A stretch of 64,000 bases of DNA from Solanum dulcamara. Taxonomy: Eukaryota > Streptophyta > Magnoliopsida > Solanales > Solanaceae. Both the position numbers and the translations under genes were made by a program. Shown here in pieces: positions 1 to 11,230 of the stretch. Position 1 is the first letter of the stretch; the number at the start of each line of letters is the position of its first letter. Below the pieces are notes generated by a model. That model made no database searches, was not told where the DNA came from, and saw only the letters and a program-made list of their open reading frames with translations. The stretch is taken from assembly GCF_947179165.1 (NCBI RefSeq), contig NC_077242.1:24257097-24321096 (forward strand). Reading direction: 5' to 3'.

Positions 1-769
1 GATGATAACCCGAGCGAAAATCAATCTTTGAAAAGTAGCTTGCACCTTAAAGTTAATCAAACAAGTCATCAATTCTTGAATGGGGTACTTATTCTTAATT
101 GTGACCTTGTTTAATTATTGTTAGTCAATACACATATGGAGAGAAACATCCTTCTTTCTAACAAAGAAAATCGAAGCACCCATGGAGAGATACTCGGTCT
201 AGTGAAGCCTTTATCCAACAAATCTTTTAACTAATTTTTTAACTCCTTCAGTTCTGTCAGAGCCATTCGGTAAGGAGAAATAGAAATAGATTGGGTATTG
301 AGGAGAAAATCTATACCTAAGTCTATCACTCTTTTCAGAGGGATACTTGGAAGATCATTGGAAAATACTTACGGAAACTCATTAACAATCGAAATTGACT
401 CAAGAGTAGGAGTTTCAGAATTTGTATCCCTAACCTGCTAGATGATAAATGCAACCTTTAGAAATAATTTTCCTAGCTTTAAAGCACGAGATAAACTTAC
501 CTTAAATCATGGAATTATTACCCTTCCATTCTAGGACTGGCTTATTAGAAAACTAAAACCTTTCCATATAGGTTCTACAACATATGGAAGCATAACATGC
601 ATGAAGACAATTCAGACCAAGGATAACATCAAAATCAATCATATCAAGCTCTATTAGATAACATGAAGTAACTCTGTGAAAAACTGACACTAGACAATTT
701 CTATAGACTATTTTATCCAAAATTGACTCACCAATGGAGGTATAGACTGAAAAAGGTTCTAGCAAGTCT
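1..769 (-). pseudogene. Gypsy pol fragment: protease end and start of reverse transcriptase
   Basis: Reading the minus strand from 765 downwards there is a 70-codon open stretch with the protease-domain text IGESILDKIVYRNC and the conserved flap region FDVILGLNCLHACYASI. After stops and shifts comes the PR-RT linker (a proline-rich segment near 330-240 ending in the TELKE motif) and, near 200-60, the first RT block with FFVRKKDVS and a damaged copy of the IDYRQLNK motif (CIDQQ, stop, LNK). The text is closest to the GyM polyprotein at 52700-53400 and 55786-56400, so it is probably another copy of that family. It runs off the left edge, so its IN and LTR are not seen. Several in-frame stops make it non-functional. 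Seen: motifs and stops. Known: order PR-RT in Ty3/gypsy pol. Confidence 0.85.
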
Positions 770-777
770 TTTGCATT

Positions 778-1055
778 TCAAGACACGTCTTTATTGTTGT
801 GGTACACTTTTGGGATTTGAACTCGTTTTGTAGTAGCTTTTTACATGTGACTTCGAGGTTTTGGGTAAGATATTTTATTATAAAATATGTTTTGATTTGC
901 TTATGCCTTGAATCTTCTATTAGTTTGGTAAATGATTTATCCTTGTTTAATTTCTACCCATAGTCCCATTACTTGTTGTTTCGAGATACGGGTAGGTATA
1001 CCTATTGGTGGGTTATAGTAGGTGCCATAATGACTTAAGAATTTGGGTCATGACA
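778..1055 (+). repeat. 3' remnant of the left LTR of GyA
   Basis: The stretch ends in TGGGTCATGACA directly before a tRNA-Met primer site, which is where a gypsy LTR must end. Its last 150 bp resemble the reverse complement of the outer end of the GyE LTRs (35742 onwards and 46533 onwards), for example TAGTCCCATTACTT. The 5' part of the LTR is absent; the minus-strand gypsy fragment ends head-to-head with it near 770. The exact left limit is uncertain because the upstream 100 bp have drifted. Confidence 0.7.
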
Positions 1056-1058
1056 TGT

Positions 1059-1070
1059 TGGTATCAGAAC
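1059..1070 (+). promoter_or_regulatory. Primer-binding site of GyA copy 1 (tRNA-Met type)
   Basis: TGGTATCAGAAC matches 11 of 12 bases of TGGTATCAGAGC, the complement of the 3' end of plant initiator tRNA-Met used to prime minus-strand synthesis. It sits 3 bp after the LTR end at 1055, the usual spacing. It fixes the element's orientation as plus. Confidence 0.85.
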
Positions 1071-1587
1071 CCTAGGTTCATCGGGCACTTTTACATAGCT
1101 AACGTCTAGTAGAGTCTTGTGGATCACTGCGTAGATTCTCTCTTCAGGAGGCTACATGATGTCGTTAGGAAGATTCTCTCTTTTGTATCTCTTTTGTATA
1201 GTGCATGTTTTATTGATTTCATGGAATCATACTTGTATCTTTCTTTCATAAATATCTCACACGCGTGGTACAATAACTTGGGGGATGGGTGGTTTACCCA
1301 AGCCTGTATATAGAGCAAAAAATAGGGGGAAAGGCCAACCCTAAGGTTGTACGAGGGATAAAACACCAGCTTGAGATAGAGTGAGGACTCTTAAGCTTGG
1401 CAGAACGTTATCTATTTTATGTGCCTCCATAACTAGTAGGGTCAGGACTAGCATAGCCACCACCCATACCAGTTGAAGCTCAATACCTTCAGTTGATGTT
1501 CACTTATATATTGGCAGTATTAGGGTATGAATTAAGCTCTAGCTCTAGTGGCACCAGTACTGTAGGGTCAGCCTACAGCAGCGGTAG
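1071..1587 (+). pseudogene. GyA copy 1 leader and 5' part of gag
   Basis: This is the stretch between primer site and gag core. The last 130 bp (from about 1455) are homologous to 9478-9600 of the second GyA copy, with the same CATAGCCACCACCCATAC block, and correspond to the proline/glutamine-rich N-terminal part of plant gypsy Gag. No long frame survives. The reading is interrupted at 1587 by solo LTR sL1 and resumes at 3814 with the same gag text. Confidence 0.7.
1583..1587 (+). repeat. 5 bp target-site duplication of sL1, left copy (right copy 3809-3813)
   Basis: GGTAG on the left and GGTAC on the right of the TG...CA bounded insert. Removing the insert and one copy restores the gag alignment with the second GyA copy around 9598-9615. 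One mismatch is consistent with old age. Confidence 0.8.
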
Positions 1588-3808
1588 TGTAAGACTCCAA
1601 AAGTTGGAAAGTTAGAGCCAAAGAGAAAATTATTAAAACATTCAAAATATCTCATGTTTATGAGTCCCTCTACGCATCGTAGGGACTTCCACGACTCATA
1701 GGATTAAGTCATAGAGTGACTCCCAAGGGTTCATTCAGAACCAACCTCAGGTGACACCCTAGACTCAATAGAACGAGTCGTAGGCATGTGTACGGATCGT
1801 AATAACAAGTTGTAACCCAGCATCAGAGGCCATATTCCAGATGTCCCTCAAATCCAAGTCCACGACTTGACAGGACAACTCCTAAGAACTATTATGAGTA
1901 GTAGAAATGACTCATAACCAAAGTCCTAAGGCTCTCAAGTTTGGAAGTTTTGAGGCCTGCAGGACGATTCCATGTTATGAATCGTAGACAAGTTTATGAG
2001 TCATAGACACGACCCGTTTGCAAACTTCAGTGACTTGAAAATTATTCCCTTTTGTAGACCTACAAGATGAGTCATCTTAATGACTTGTCCTCTCTTCTAT
2101 GACTCGTAAAGTCGATCTATAGGATCGAAAGTTTGGATTTAATGAAGGGTAATTGTGTTTTTTCCCAAGTACAGTTCAATGAACCTAGACACAATTAGGG
2201 CTAAGTTCAACCCTGTTTCTACCCAGATTTTTCAAAATTCCCTCATTCTAAATCACTCTCCCAAAATTCTCTAAGACAAGAAACTCAATTTTCTCAAGGT
2301 TTCTCTCCAAGCTCAAGCAAGGGTTTCAGATTTCTTCAAGGTTTCTTCTTCAATTCTTAGTAAATTCAATCAAGGTATATGGAAATTGATTCATGGGTTC
2401 CTTTCACCCATGAAGTCCCAAAGTTTTCTCAAAGTTTCTTTTAAGTTTTCAATTGAGTATGAACCCTAGTTTTGGTGAATTGAATTGGGTTGATTAAATT
2501 CTATTTTTAGATGTTATCAATGATAATTATTAGCATGTTCTCATATGAGTTGTATAATTTTAAGTTGAATTATGAATGCCCATGCGTAAAGTCATTTCCA
2601 AGTTATGATTATGAAGTTAAAGATAATTTTCATGAGTTGATTATGAGTTCAATGATTTTCAGTGAAAGTTCTATGATTTAAAGTTGAGATTATGATTTTA
2701 GTGATGAAGTTATGATGATGATCATGTTATGATCAAAGAGATTATTATGGTGTGATAAGTCCAGTTCTCATACATTTATGTTAAAGATGGTGATAAGTAC
2801 AATTCTCACTGAAGTTATGGATTCTTATGAATCACTAAGTTAATGAGCTATTTCCTAATATGTTTTATAAAGATGGAGTGATAGCTAGTTACTATCTTCC
2901 CTATTATGTTATGATTATGTTTTATGAGTTTCCATTGGGATATTGACTAAGCACCGAGAGGACTTCTAGGTGGGGTTCGGTCTGGTAACGTAGTTAATTA
3001 CCCAAGGGAATACTAGTAGCAATCTAAAGTCTAAAACTATGTTGCCCGCGTAGGACTGCCTTTATGGACTAGCTAGTAGATTCATATATAGCACATTTGA
3101 GTTGAGTTTAGATGAGTACCATGACGGAGTATACCCTGGCATGATAGCCTCTTCTTTCTCAATGAGGGTTCCATCGGATTCCATATTATAGCTTACATGG
3201 TCTAAGATGTCGATTAAAGGTCCTATGTTACAAAAAATGTCAAGTTATGAGTTTTATGATATGCATTGACCATGAGTTTCATATGTTTTCAAATGTTTTA
3301 AGCCTTACTCATGTTCATTATGATTGGTCATGCATCTTATGGCATATTGTTTATGTTCCTTTACTTTTGCATGCATACCTCACATACTTAGTACATTCAA
3401 ACATACAAACACATATTTTTCCTACATTGTCTAATAATGTAGGGGCGAATGACACTTACGACCATCTTATTCATGGGTAAAGTTGGTGAGTCCTCATCTT
3501 ATCGATGGAAATAACTTTTTTTCTTATTTCTATTATTTAACTTCTTCTTATTGTTCGGTTGAGATAGGATCTTGTCCTAACACCCCATCAAAGACTAGAC
3601 TAGAGGCATGTTTAGACATTATATAATGTAGTCCGATTGGAAATCTTTGAGTTTTTATCCCTTAGTCCTATTCCCTTGAGTTGATTACTTCCACTTATTT
3701 CAATATGTTTCTTTACCTTATGAATGCAATATTGCTAAGATGGCTTGGTTGAGGTCCCTTACATCCTGATCTTTATTTCATATCTTGGCCCTAGTTTGGG
3801 TTGTGACA
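1588..3808 (+). mobile_element. Solo LTR sL1 (2,221 bp) inserted in GyA gag
   Basis: The segment starts TGTAAGACTCC and ends GGGTTGTGACA, the 5'-TG...CA-3' limits of an LTR. No PBS, coding region, PPT or second LTR follows, and gag text of GyA continues on both sides. The five bases before it are GGTAG (1583-1587) and the five after it GGTAC (3809-3813), a target duplication with one change. The last half resembles the GyM LTR read on its own strand (ATTGACTAAGCACCGA near 2942 against the complement of 49960-49980; end TTGGGTCGTGACA), whereas its first half is like sL3/sL4, with CTACGCATCGTAGG-like motifs. A 77-codon open stretch at 3247 looks like chance. Solo LTRs form by recombination between the two LTRs of one element. 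Confidence 0.9.
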
Positions 3809-3813
3809 GGTAC

Positions 3814-4975
3814 ATAAGGTTCAGCCGCTACCAGCACGTATTTCCGTCGATCTAATTGCAGCGCTTGAGTTTATGCCATTAGAGGAGTAGATGAAGCTTG
3901 AGATATTCTTGAGGCTATCTACTCCACTATTTTTTATAGCTATTAGAGAGGATGCCTATGAGCTTTTGGCTAACTATTGTGAGCATCTTCAGTCTTTCAG
4001 TCTTGAGAAGTCAAGAAGAGATGACTTCACCGCTCATCAGTTCTGCGGGCTAGCCAAGCAGTGTTGGCGCTCGTACCTAGAGACCAAACTAGTTAGGTCG
4101 CCTCTATTTTCTTAGGATGAGTTCTTAGATGCTTTCTATGCAGGTTTATTCCACGTAGTATTAATATGTGATCAATTTTCTAGGTTGGATCAGGGCCCAT
4201 GACTGTATCTAAGTACGTGACTAAGTTCCCTGAGCTTTCACACCATGCTATGATGATATTACCTATCGAGTAGGAGAGGATCTAATATTTTTCTCGTGGT
4301 TTGAGGTTTTAGTTAAGGATGGAGACTAAGCCTATAATTGCAGAGAGATGCTCACTCTTAAAGGTTATTGGCTATGCCGGTTCTTTGAAGCATCTCTGTC
4401 CCAACTCCCAAGGGGGAAGCGATAATAGGGCTTTACACTAGGGCTATAATAGTGGGTCCTAGTTAAGGGATAGGGACTCTTATGATAGGCCTTGCTAATA
4501 GTTGCTGTAGGTTCAGTCTAGCCAGCCTATTTAGGAGACACTTCTTGCCTTAGAGGGTGATGAGTACACATAGAGTGGTTCTGGTGGTGACTCGAGTTAG
4601 GGTTGAGGTAGTTCACAATCGGGTACTTTAGGCCATGGTAGACATTCTTATCTTACGAGCAGACCTTCATAAGGATGTTATGATTTTTGTGAGCTTCATC
4701 ACTAGTCTAAAAAGTTCCCCTTGTGTAGGGTGGATGCATCAGTTCCATAGGCAACACGACCAACCCCAATAAAAGCACCTCCAGCTAGAGGCAGAGGCCA
4801 AGGTCAGGACCATCAAGATGGTCATCAAGGTTTATAGAAAGGTTCGTGAGGAGGAAAGTGAGGTGGAAGGATTGACACTCAAAATAGAGGAGGACAAGGC
4901 GACTTCTATGTAACTCCAGTAACGGTGGAGGATGAGGCATCAAACGACTTTATCACATGTATGATTTCTTTACGC
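3814..4975 (+). pseudogene. GyA copy 1 gag (capsid core)
   Basis: From 3891 a 74-codon open stretch carries the retrotransposon Gag core: EDAYELLANYCEHL, DDFTAHQFCGLAK and the WRSYLETK motif. Downstream frames continue with degraded QFSRLDQG text (near 4180) and a glycine/glutamine-rich tail up to about 4900 that should hold the zinc knuckle; I cannot find an intact CCHC. Stops, mostly TAG, interrupt every frame. The homologous region of the second copy is 9610-10720. The product would have packaged element RNA in the cytoplasm. Confidence 0.8.
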
Positions 4976-5440
4976 CATCAACTTGCCTTGAATTTATTTG
5001 ATTAGGTTCTATGTTTTCATATGTATCTTTGTATTTTGCTTCTTGGTTGAGTATGTGTGCTAATCCATTATTAGCACCAGAGCCTATTTTGACCCCTATG
5101 GGTAATACTTAAATAGTTGATCAGGTGTATAAATCTTGCTTAGTGACTATTTATTGGTGTGACACTTCGGCTAACCTTGCCGAGTTGGATATGCTAAATT
5201 TTGATATTATTCTAGGCATGGAATGGTCATCCCCTGACCACGTGGACTTATATTTCTATGCAAAGACTTTAACCTTAGCTGTCATGGTATCCTTCAAGTT
5301 GTATGGTAGGGCTCTGTTAGCCACACACCAACTAGTGTTAATTTTTATATGCGGGTTCATTAGTTAGTTGCTAGTGGTTGCTTAGCTTACTTGTCTTATA
5401 TGAGAGATGTTAGTTGGGTGGTCCCTATAGTTAATTCAAT
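4976..5440 (+). pseudogene. GyA copy 1 protease
   Basis: The aspartic-protease active-site region lies near 4985-5030 (text TTTGATTAGG then TTTTCATATGTATC, which aligns with the FDLGPMFSYVS text of the second copy at 10770) but is broken by a stop or shift at the active site. The flap-side motif follows in a longer frame at 5125-5367: LDMLNFDIILGMEWSS, then AKTLTLAV. Family members process the Gag-Pol precursor. Non-functional here. Confidence 0.8.
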
Positions 5441-6330
5441 TCCTTGAGTACGAGAGTTTATGTATATGTTCCTCATAGACCTACCTAGACTTCCCTTGAG
5501 AGTGTTGTTGACTCTTCTATTGAATTGGATTTAGGCACTCGTCATATTTGTATTCCACCTTACCAGGTGGACCTTGTAGATCTCAAGGAGCTTGTGTTCA
5601 GCTTCTGGATCTCTTGGGTAAGGGATTCAGTCATCCTGGTGTATCGCCTTAGGGTGCCCAGTCTTGTTTTTGAAGAAAGAAGGATCAGACTATGCAGATA
5701 TATCTTAACTACAGGCATCTAAACAAGGTGATGGTAAAGAACCGTTATCCTATGTCTTGTTTTAATGACCTATTTAATCAACTTTAGGGTGCCTCATTAT
5801 TTTCTAATATTAATTTTTGATTTGATTACCATTATTTGAGGATTAGGATGGCGTACATCCCTAAGACTATATTTAAGACTCATAATGACCACTATGAGTT
5901 CCTAGTGATATCTTTTTGGTTGACTAATATCCTAGCTTCTATTATGGATTTGATGACCCGTGTGTTCAGGCCATACCTTTATTCCTTCATCATAGTATTA
6001 TAGATGACATTTTAGCATACTCGTAAAGTCGGAGAGAGAATAAGCATCATTTTGAGGACTGTGCTCCAAACTTTAAGAAATCATCGACTTTATGTCAAGT
6101 TCTAAAAGTATGAGTAGGGCACATATTGTCAAACGATAGGCTTATGATGGATCCGTTAAAAATTAAGGCTATTCGTAATTAGGCTAGGAACACCTCTATT
6201 GCTGAGATTCATAGCTTCGTTGGGTTAACGGGTTATTATCAATGCTTTGTTAAGGAATTCTCTATTATAGAAACAACTTTGACTCAGTTGACTCGCCAGG
6301 ATATTCCTTTTGAATAGTCTGAGGAGTGTG
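5441..6330 (+). pseudogene. GyA copy 1 reverse transcriptase
   Basis: The order of RT blocks is complete. The lead-in PPYQVDLVDLKEL lies near 5556-5600; a damaged DYRQLNK block near 5700-5740; YPMSC..DLFNQL near 5745-5790; a YHYLRIRMAYIPKT block near 5830-5870; YEFLV near 5895; and the catalytic IDDILAYS near 5999-6022, so both aspartates of the YXDD-type motif are still readable. The thumb and connection (RSFVGLTGYYQ) lie near 6210-6245. Stops, mostly TAG, and several frameshifts make it dead. Compared with the second copy (11260-12110) the order is the same. Confidence 0.85.
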
Positions 6331-6695
6331 AGATGAGCTCTCTGAAGTACAAGGAGTTGCTTACTACCTCTGTAATTTTGACTCTTCTAGTTGAGGGCGA
6401 GGGCTTCACGGTATATTGTGGAATATTAGGTATTGGTTTAGGTTGTGTACCGATGCAGCGAGGACGGGTTATAGCTTAGGCACTGAGGTATCTTAAGTTG
6501 TATGAGTGAAACTATGCTACTTATGACTTGGAGTTGGCGGTATTAGATTTAGCACTTAAAATCTAGAGGCACTACCTCTATCGAGTTCTTTATGAGAACT
6601 ACACTGATCACATGTGTCATTAGCACATTATGAGACAAAGGGACCTTAATTAGAGGTAGAACAATTGGATTGAGGTTCTAAAGGACTATTGATGT
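6331..6695 (+). pseudogene. GyA copy 1 RNase H, ending at the integrase-deletion junction
   Basis: Text readable in pieces includes the LLVEGEGFTVYCG block (the family has YCDAS here), LRYLKLYE, YDLELAVL near 6520-6545 and IEVLKDY near 6665-6690. After KDY an extra T gives a TGA and the text jumps straight to the post-integrase GSDRVFLKVLPMKGV block near 6705. The normal linker (YHPGK..ADALS), the HHCC zinc finger and the whole integrase core are missing. The second copy shows the same jump, including the extra T (12470-12480). Confidence 0.85.
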
Positions 6696-7136
6696 TTGTA
6701 GGTAGTGATCGGGTATTCCTCAAAGTATTGCCCATGAAGGGCGTGATGAGGTTTTGAGGAGGGGCAAGCTTATCCCCAGGTATATAGGTATTTTTGAGAT
6801 TTTTGAGGACAGATTGAGATGTCACCAATGAGTTTCCCCTACCTCCTACTTTTTCTGCTATTCACCTAGTTCTCCATGTTTCAATGTTTCGCCGGTATGT
6901 TACAGATGAGTCTAATGTGCTCCAGTGTGATTCAATTTAATTGGATGATTGTTGAACCTTTTAGAGGAGTTAGTAATTACCATTCTATCGAGAGATGGGG
7001 GCAGTTGCGCTCTAAAGCCTTACCTGTAGTTAAGGTTTATTGGAGGCATCATCCAGTTGAGGAAGCTACTATGGAGACTAAGCAGCAGATGCAGGAGAAT
7101 TTCCTAGATATATTTGATACTTTGAGTACTTCTTGA
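6696..7136 (+). pseudogene. GyA copy 1 C-terminal integrase tail and chromodomain region
   Basis: Fragments in order: GSDRVFLKVLPMKGVMRF near 6704-6760 and PPTFSAIHLVLHVSMFRRYV near 6846-6905. From 6876 there is an open stretch whose right half is in frame: SKALPVVKVYWRHHPVEE, METKQQMQENFLDIFDTL and a terminal stop at 7134-7136. This is the chromodomain-bearing C-terminus typical of chromoviruses, which in relatives guides integration to heterochromatin. It is the true 3' end of the coding region; 42 bp separate it from the LTR. Confidence 0.8.
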
Positions 7137-7178
7137 CTCTTACATTCGTGGATAAAAGTCCTTTTAAGTAGTAGATGT

Positions 7179-9468
7179 TGTAATGACCCTCCAGATCATT
7201 TCTGTGAAAATGCCAACTTTTTGTCGTTTAGAGAATTCCTATAGTGACACTAAGTCATTTATGATTTGTTGGCACTCATTATTTTATAGTATGGTCGTTT
7301 GTTTGTGTTTTATGCTCGTCTTTCTATTTTTGAGCTTTTAAAAATTAAATAGTTGACTTTAGTCAAAACTTTTGGTAAATGGCTTGAGAATAGAATTCTA
7401 TCAATTCTATCAGCTCCGTAAAGGTCATTTTATGCTAGTAACATCGTTTGCTTGAACGCCTAGAACTTCAGTGTGAGTTTGTGCCATTAGAATTTTAGCT
7501 TTTAAGCTTCAGCCTAAGATTGACCATGGTCAACATTCTTTGTAAATATGCTTGAATGAGAATTTATTCAGACTGGTTATCTCCAAAATGCCGAGTTTAT
7601 CTAGAATGATCCGTTGTGAACTTCCTGAGGTGTCTAGTTTAATTCTGAGCCCCTTTAGAAAAATTGGCTAAAAATGACTCTTGGGTGTAGGACTCACTTT
7701 TTGTTGAAATGACCTCCGTAATTTCTAACATCTCCGTATAATTCAAAACTTTAAATTTGGTAGGGTAACATAATTTATTTACGTGTATGCGGTTCTGAAT
7801 GAATCTCGAGCACCCGCTTGGGAATTTTGGATTTAGCCAAAACTAGCTTGTGAAGGCCACCATTGTTGTTCATATTTGTGGAGCCCTTGGCCTTATTCAT
7901 GATGGATATGAAATTTGGGCTCTGCTCATCAAGACTGGGGCATATTAGTGATGGCCAAGAAGCTTGTCTTGCGCGATCGCGGGACCTTTCCCTTCGTTCG
8001 TGAATACTAGCAAAGTAGACCTCCGAATCTTAGGCCATTTTGGTTGCGTTCATGGTGAATGTGTTTGTTTGGTCTTTATTTAAAAGACCAGAAGTGATTA
8101 GTTTTTCCCAAAGACATTAAAATTGTGACATCTCCCTTGGTTTAGCTCCAATTTGAGTGACTCAAGGTCAATTGTGTTGGGGAGATTGTGGGAATGTGTT
8201 GGAGTGCTCGGCATTATCGGGGGACCTTTGTTTAAGGTAATTTTATCCCCAATGAGGCTTCTAGGTCTCTTTTTTTATCTTTTAATAGTTTTTTAACATG
8301 ATGCTCATTTAGGATATTCCGAGCTCCTCCAAATTGTGTTCCATTTTAGGACACAATTTTGGGGACCTAATTAGAATCTTTTGATGGAGACTATTCCAGA
8401 ACTTTAGGCGCAGGTCCTACATTCCCATTTTAGAATAAAAAATTAGCGTGTCTTCTTTTTAAGTGAATTTAGTATGTAAATGATGTATTAATATTGTGAT
8501 CCTATTTTTTATAGTGTGGTAGCGTTGTAGAATAGAAAGGCTCCGAAGACGTGATTTAGAGCGCACCCGATCATTCTAAAGGTAGGATACGACTTTTCAT
8601 CCTTTAGATTGATCTTGAATATGAAAATGTATGTTGATTTGTGTGAATTTAGGGTGGGTACCTAGTTGATCTTGCTTAGCTTCTTGGAATCCATGTTTTA
8701 GGCCTATTTTGGGTAACTTAGGTTCTTTTTCCTGTTGTCTTTTCTAATTTGATCATCCTTATCTTGTAGTGTATTTGGTATGTTATTGGTTGATATTGAA
8801 CATGTTTGACTTTAGTCTAGGCTTAGACTAGTGTTTGTCATAGACATGCATACTTCATAGACAATAGGCCTTAGACTCTCTCGATGACTTTTTTTTGGAC
8901 AATTGAGCTTCATATAGACTAATATAGCAGACTTGATTCAAATAGTTTGAGACTTAGCTAGGAGAAAACCCAGTGCTTAAGACCTTTTATCCATACTTAC
9001 CTTCCCAGTCGGCTCTTATGTACTTGGTTTTTGTTTTGGAGGCCGTTAGTTGATTCAATTTGGATTTTTTCAGGCTTGAGGTGATTTATTGATTGTATTT
9101 GGTTTAGGGTACTCCTCTTAATGCTTGTTGGGCCACTGATCCTAAATATAGCTGACTCATCTCTATTCTTAGTCAAAATCCCTAACTCACTCTACATGGT
9201 TATGGTTAAAGTCCCTACCTTGGCTCTCTGTATTGGTTATAGTCCTTAGCCTATCTCTTAACCTTGGTTAGAGTCCTTGGCTTGTCTTTATCCTTGGTTA
9301 GAAGAGTCTTTGGCGTATATTTTGCCTTGGTAAGAGTCCCCAGCTTATCTTTCACCTTTGTTAGAAACCTTAGCTTATCTTTTGCCTCGGTTAGAGTCCT
9401 TGACTTACCCTTAGTTTTGGTTATAGTCCTCAACTCATTCTTTACTTTGGTTAAAGTCTTGGGGATGG
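7179..9468 (+). repeat. Middle LTR of GyA, right end deleted
   Basis: It starts TGTAATGACCCTCCAG just after the GyA coding end and is homologous to 12966-13030 plus 18972-20822 (third LTR), and, in reverse, to 39223-35742 of GyE. The body contains no gene; the AT-rich text has only short chance frames. It ends in a minisatellite (9160-9465), after which gag text of the second copy begins at once (about 9478). The R/U5-side end, the primer site and the leader are therefore deleted. A full LTR of this family is about 3.48 kb (GyE), so roughly 1.1 kb plus leader is missing. Confidence 0.85.
9160..9465 (+). repeat. 29-30 bp minisatellite inside the middle GyA LTR (about 9 units)
   Basis: Nine or so head-to-tail units of about 30 bp follow the pattern TTAGAGTCCTTGGCTT..TTGG, each ending in a variant of CCTTGG and starting with TTAGAGTCC. 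It is the reverse complement of the arrays at 36596-37190 and 47390-47900 in the GyE LTRs (GACTCTAACCAAGG...). The 60-codon lysine/threonine-rich minus-strand frame over it is a by-product of the unit length, not a gene. Confidence 0.85.
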
Positions 9469-9477
9469 GATCAGCCT

Positions 9478-10720
9478 AGCCACCACCCATACAAACTACA
9501 GCTTTGGATCTTTAGATGATGTTCGATCAAATATTAGTAGATGGGATATGTAGTAGGCTCTAACTCTAGTTATGCTAGCATTACAGGGTCAACTTGCAGC
9601 AGCGACACCTCAGGTTTAGCTACCACCAGCACCTATTGCAGGCTAGTCAGTTGCTATAACTGAGGTTATGCTATTGGAAGAGTAGAAAATGCTCGGGATA
9701 TTCTTGAGGCTATTCTCTCAACTATTTACTGACACATTTCTAACTACCTATCGTGAGAAGCTTTAGTGTTTAGATCTTATGGAGTCGAGATAAGAAGACT
9801 TTACTGCTCATTAGTTCCTCGAGCCAGCCATGCATTGGTGGCTCTCGTACTTAGAGACTTGACCAACTAGGTCACCTCTATATTCTTAGGATGAGTGCTT
9901 AGAGACCTTTTTATCTAGATTCATTTTGCGAAGGTTTAGGGATGTGATCAACTTTCCAGGTTGAAACAAGGCTCATGACTGTACTGAGTACATGGATAGG
10001 TTCTATGAGTTCTCTCGCCATGCTATAAAGATATTTTTTACCGAGTAGGAGAGGATTCGATACTTTGCTCATGGTCTAAGGTTCCAGTTATGTATAGAGA
10101 CCAAGCCTATAATTATAAAAGTCTGCTCGTTCTTATAGGTGGTCAACTATGCCCATTTTATGGAGCATCTCTGACGAAAGGCCCAAGGGGGCACTAACAA
10201 GAGGGCTTGACACCCGAGTTACTACTGTGGGTACTAGTCTAGGGGTTAGGAATCTTATGATAGGCCTTACTAGTAATTTCAGTAGGGTTAGTCTAGTCGG
10301 TCTGTTCAAGTGGCACTTTATACCTCTGAGGGTGATTAGTACAAGTGGAGTGGTTCAGGTGATGTCTCGAGTCAAGTTCAAGGTATTTCATAGCTGGGTA
10401 CTTCAGTCCATAGTAGCTATCCTTATGTTGCGAGCAGATCTTCGTAGGGTTGTTATAATTATGAAGAGATTGATCACTGGTCTAGATGTACCCCTTGTGT
10501 AGGGCGGCTTCACCTGCTCTGTAGGCAACATGACCAGTCCGAATAGTAGTAACTCCAGGTAGAGGAAGAGGCCATGGTAAGACTATCTAGGTTGTTATTT
10601 GGGTGCATGGGAGGTCTACGAGGTGGTAGGTCAGGTGGAAGGATTAAAGCTAAATACAAAATCAAGTAGGACTACTTATATGTAGCTCCAATGAGGGCGA
10701 AGACTGAGGCATTGGACGGC
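9478..10720 (+). pseudogene. GyA copy 2 gag
   Basis: Starts inside gag without leader or primer site. The text matches 1457-1587 plus 3814-4900 of copy 1: the CACCACCCATAC block near 9481, a methionine-rich N-terminal part, LGIFLRLFSQLF-like text near 9690, a capsid core with W-LSYLET near 9835, then a serine/glycine-rich tail ending near 10700. Every frame has many stops. The 117-codon open stretch at 10149-10502 is out of the gag frame and has no gag motif, so I treat it as chance. Confidence 0.75.
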
Positions 10721-10727
10721 GTTATCA

Positions 10728-11230
10728 TAGATATGATTCCTTTATTCCATATTCCTGGCTTAGCTCTATTCGATTTGGGTCCTATGTTTTCATATGTATC
10801 TTTGTATTTTTCTTCCTGATCGAGTATGTGTTCTAAGCCCTTATCAATGCCAGTGCATGTTTTGACCCTTGTGGGTAATACTTTAGTTGTGGATTAGGTG
10901 TATAGATCTATCTTAGTGACTATCCAAGGGAATGGCACTTAAGCTGATCTTGTTGGGTTGGATATGTAAGATTTTGATGTTATTATGGGCATGGACTAGT
11001 TATCCCCTCACTATGTAGTCTTTGATTGCTAAGACTTTAACCTTAGCTATGTCTGTTATCCCTCTAATTGTGTGGCAGGGGTTAGCCACACAACGACAGG
11101 GTTATTTCCTATATGCAGGCTCATAATTGGTTGTTAGCAGTTGCTTATACTACTTGGCATATATGAGAGATGTTAGTAGGGCGGTCCCTATAGTTGATTC
11201 AGTTCCTATAGTGCGAGAGTTGGAGGATGT
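10728..11230 (+). pseudogene. GyA copy 2 protease and PR-RT linker
   Basis: The active site reads LFDLGPMFSYVS near 10768-10803, so the catalytic D-S/T-G has leucine in the second place. The flap-side text DFDVIMGMD lies near 10972-10997, AKTLTLA near 11027. From 11127 a 79-codon open stretch begins SSCLYYLAYMRD and continues through the linker VPIVRELEDVFPVDLP to LELHTHPICTPPYSMDPLEL at 11350, the lead-in to RT. Non-functional in context. Confidence 0.8.

Noticed and set aside
1124..1366. Overlapping 64- and 80-codon frames on both strands after the GyA primer site
   Set aside because: They lie in the untranslated leader, which is homologous to the GyE leader without a conserved frame.
9251..9433. 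Lysine/threonine-rich 60-codon repeat protein on the minus strand
   Set aside because: It is the translation of the 30 bp minisatellite; a unit length divisible by three gives a repeating frame. There is no start context and it lies inside an LTR.
10149..10502. 117-codon plus-strand open stretch as a separate gene
   Set aside because: It lies over GyA copy 2 gag in another frame and has no motif; gag text runs through the region.
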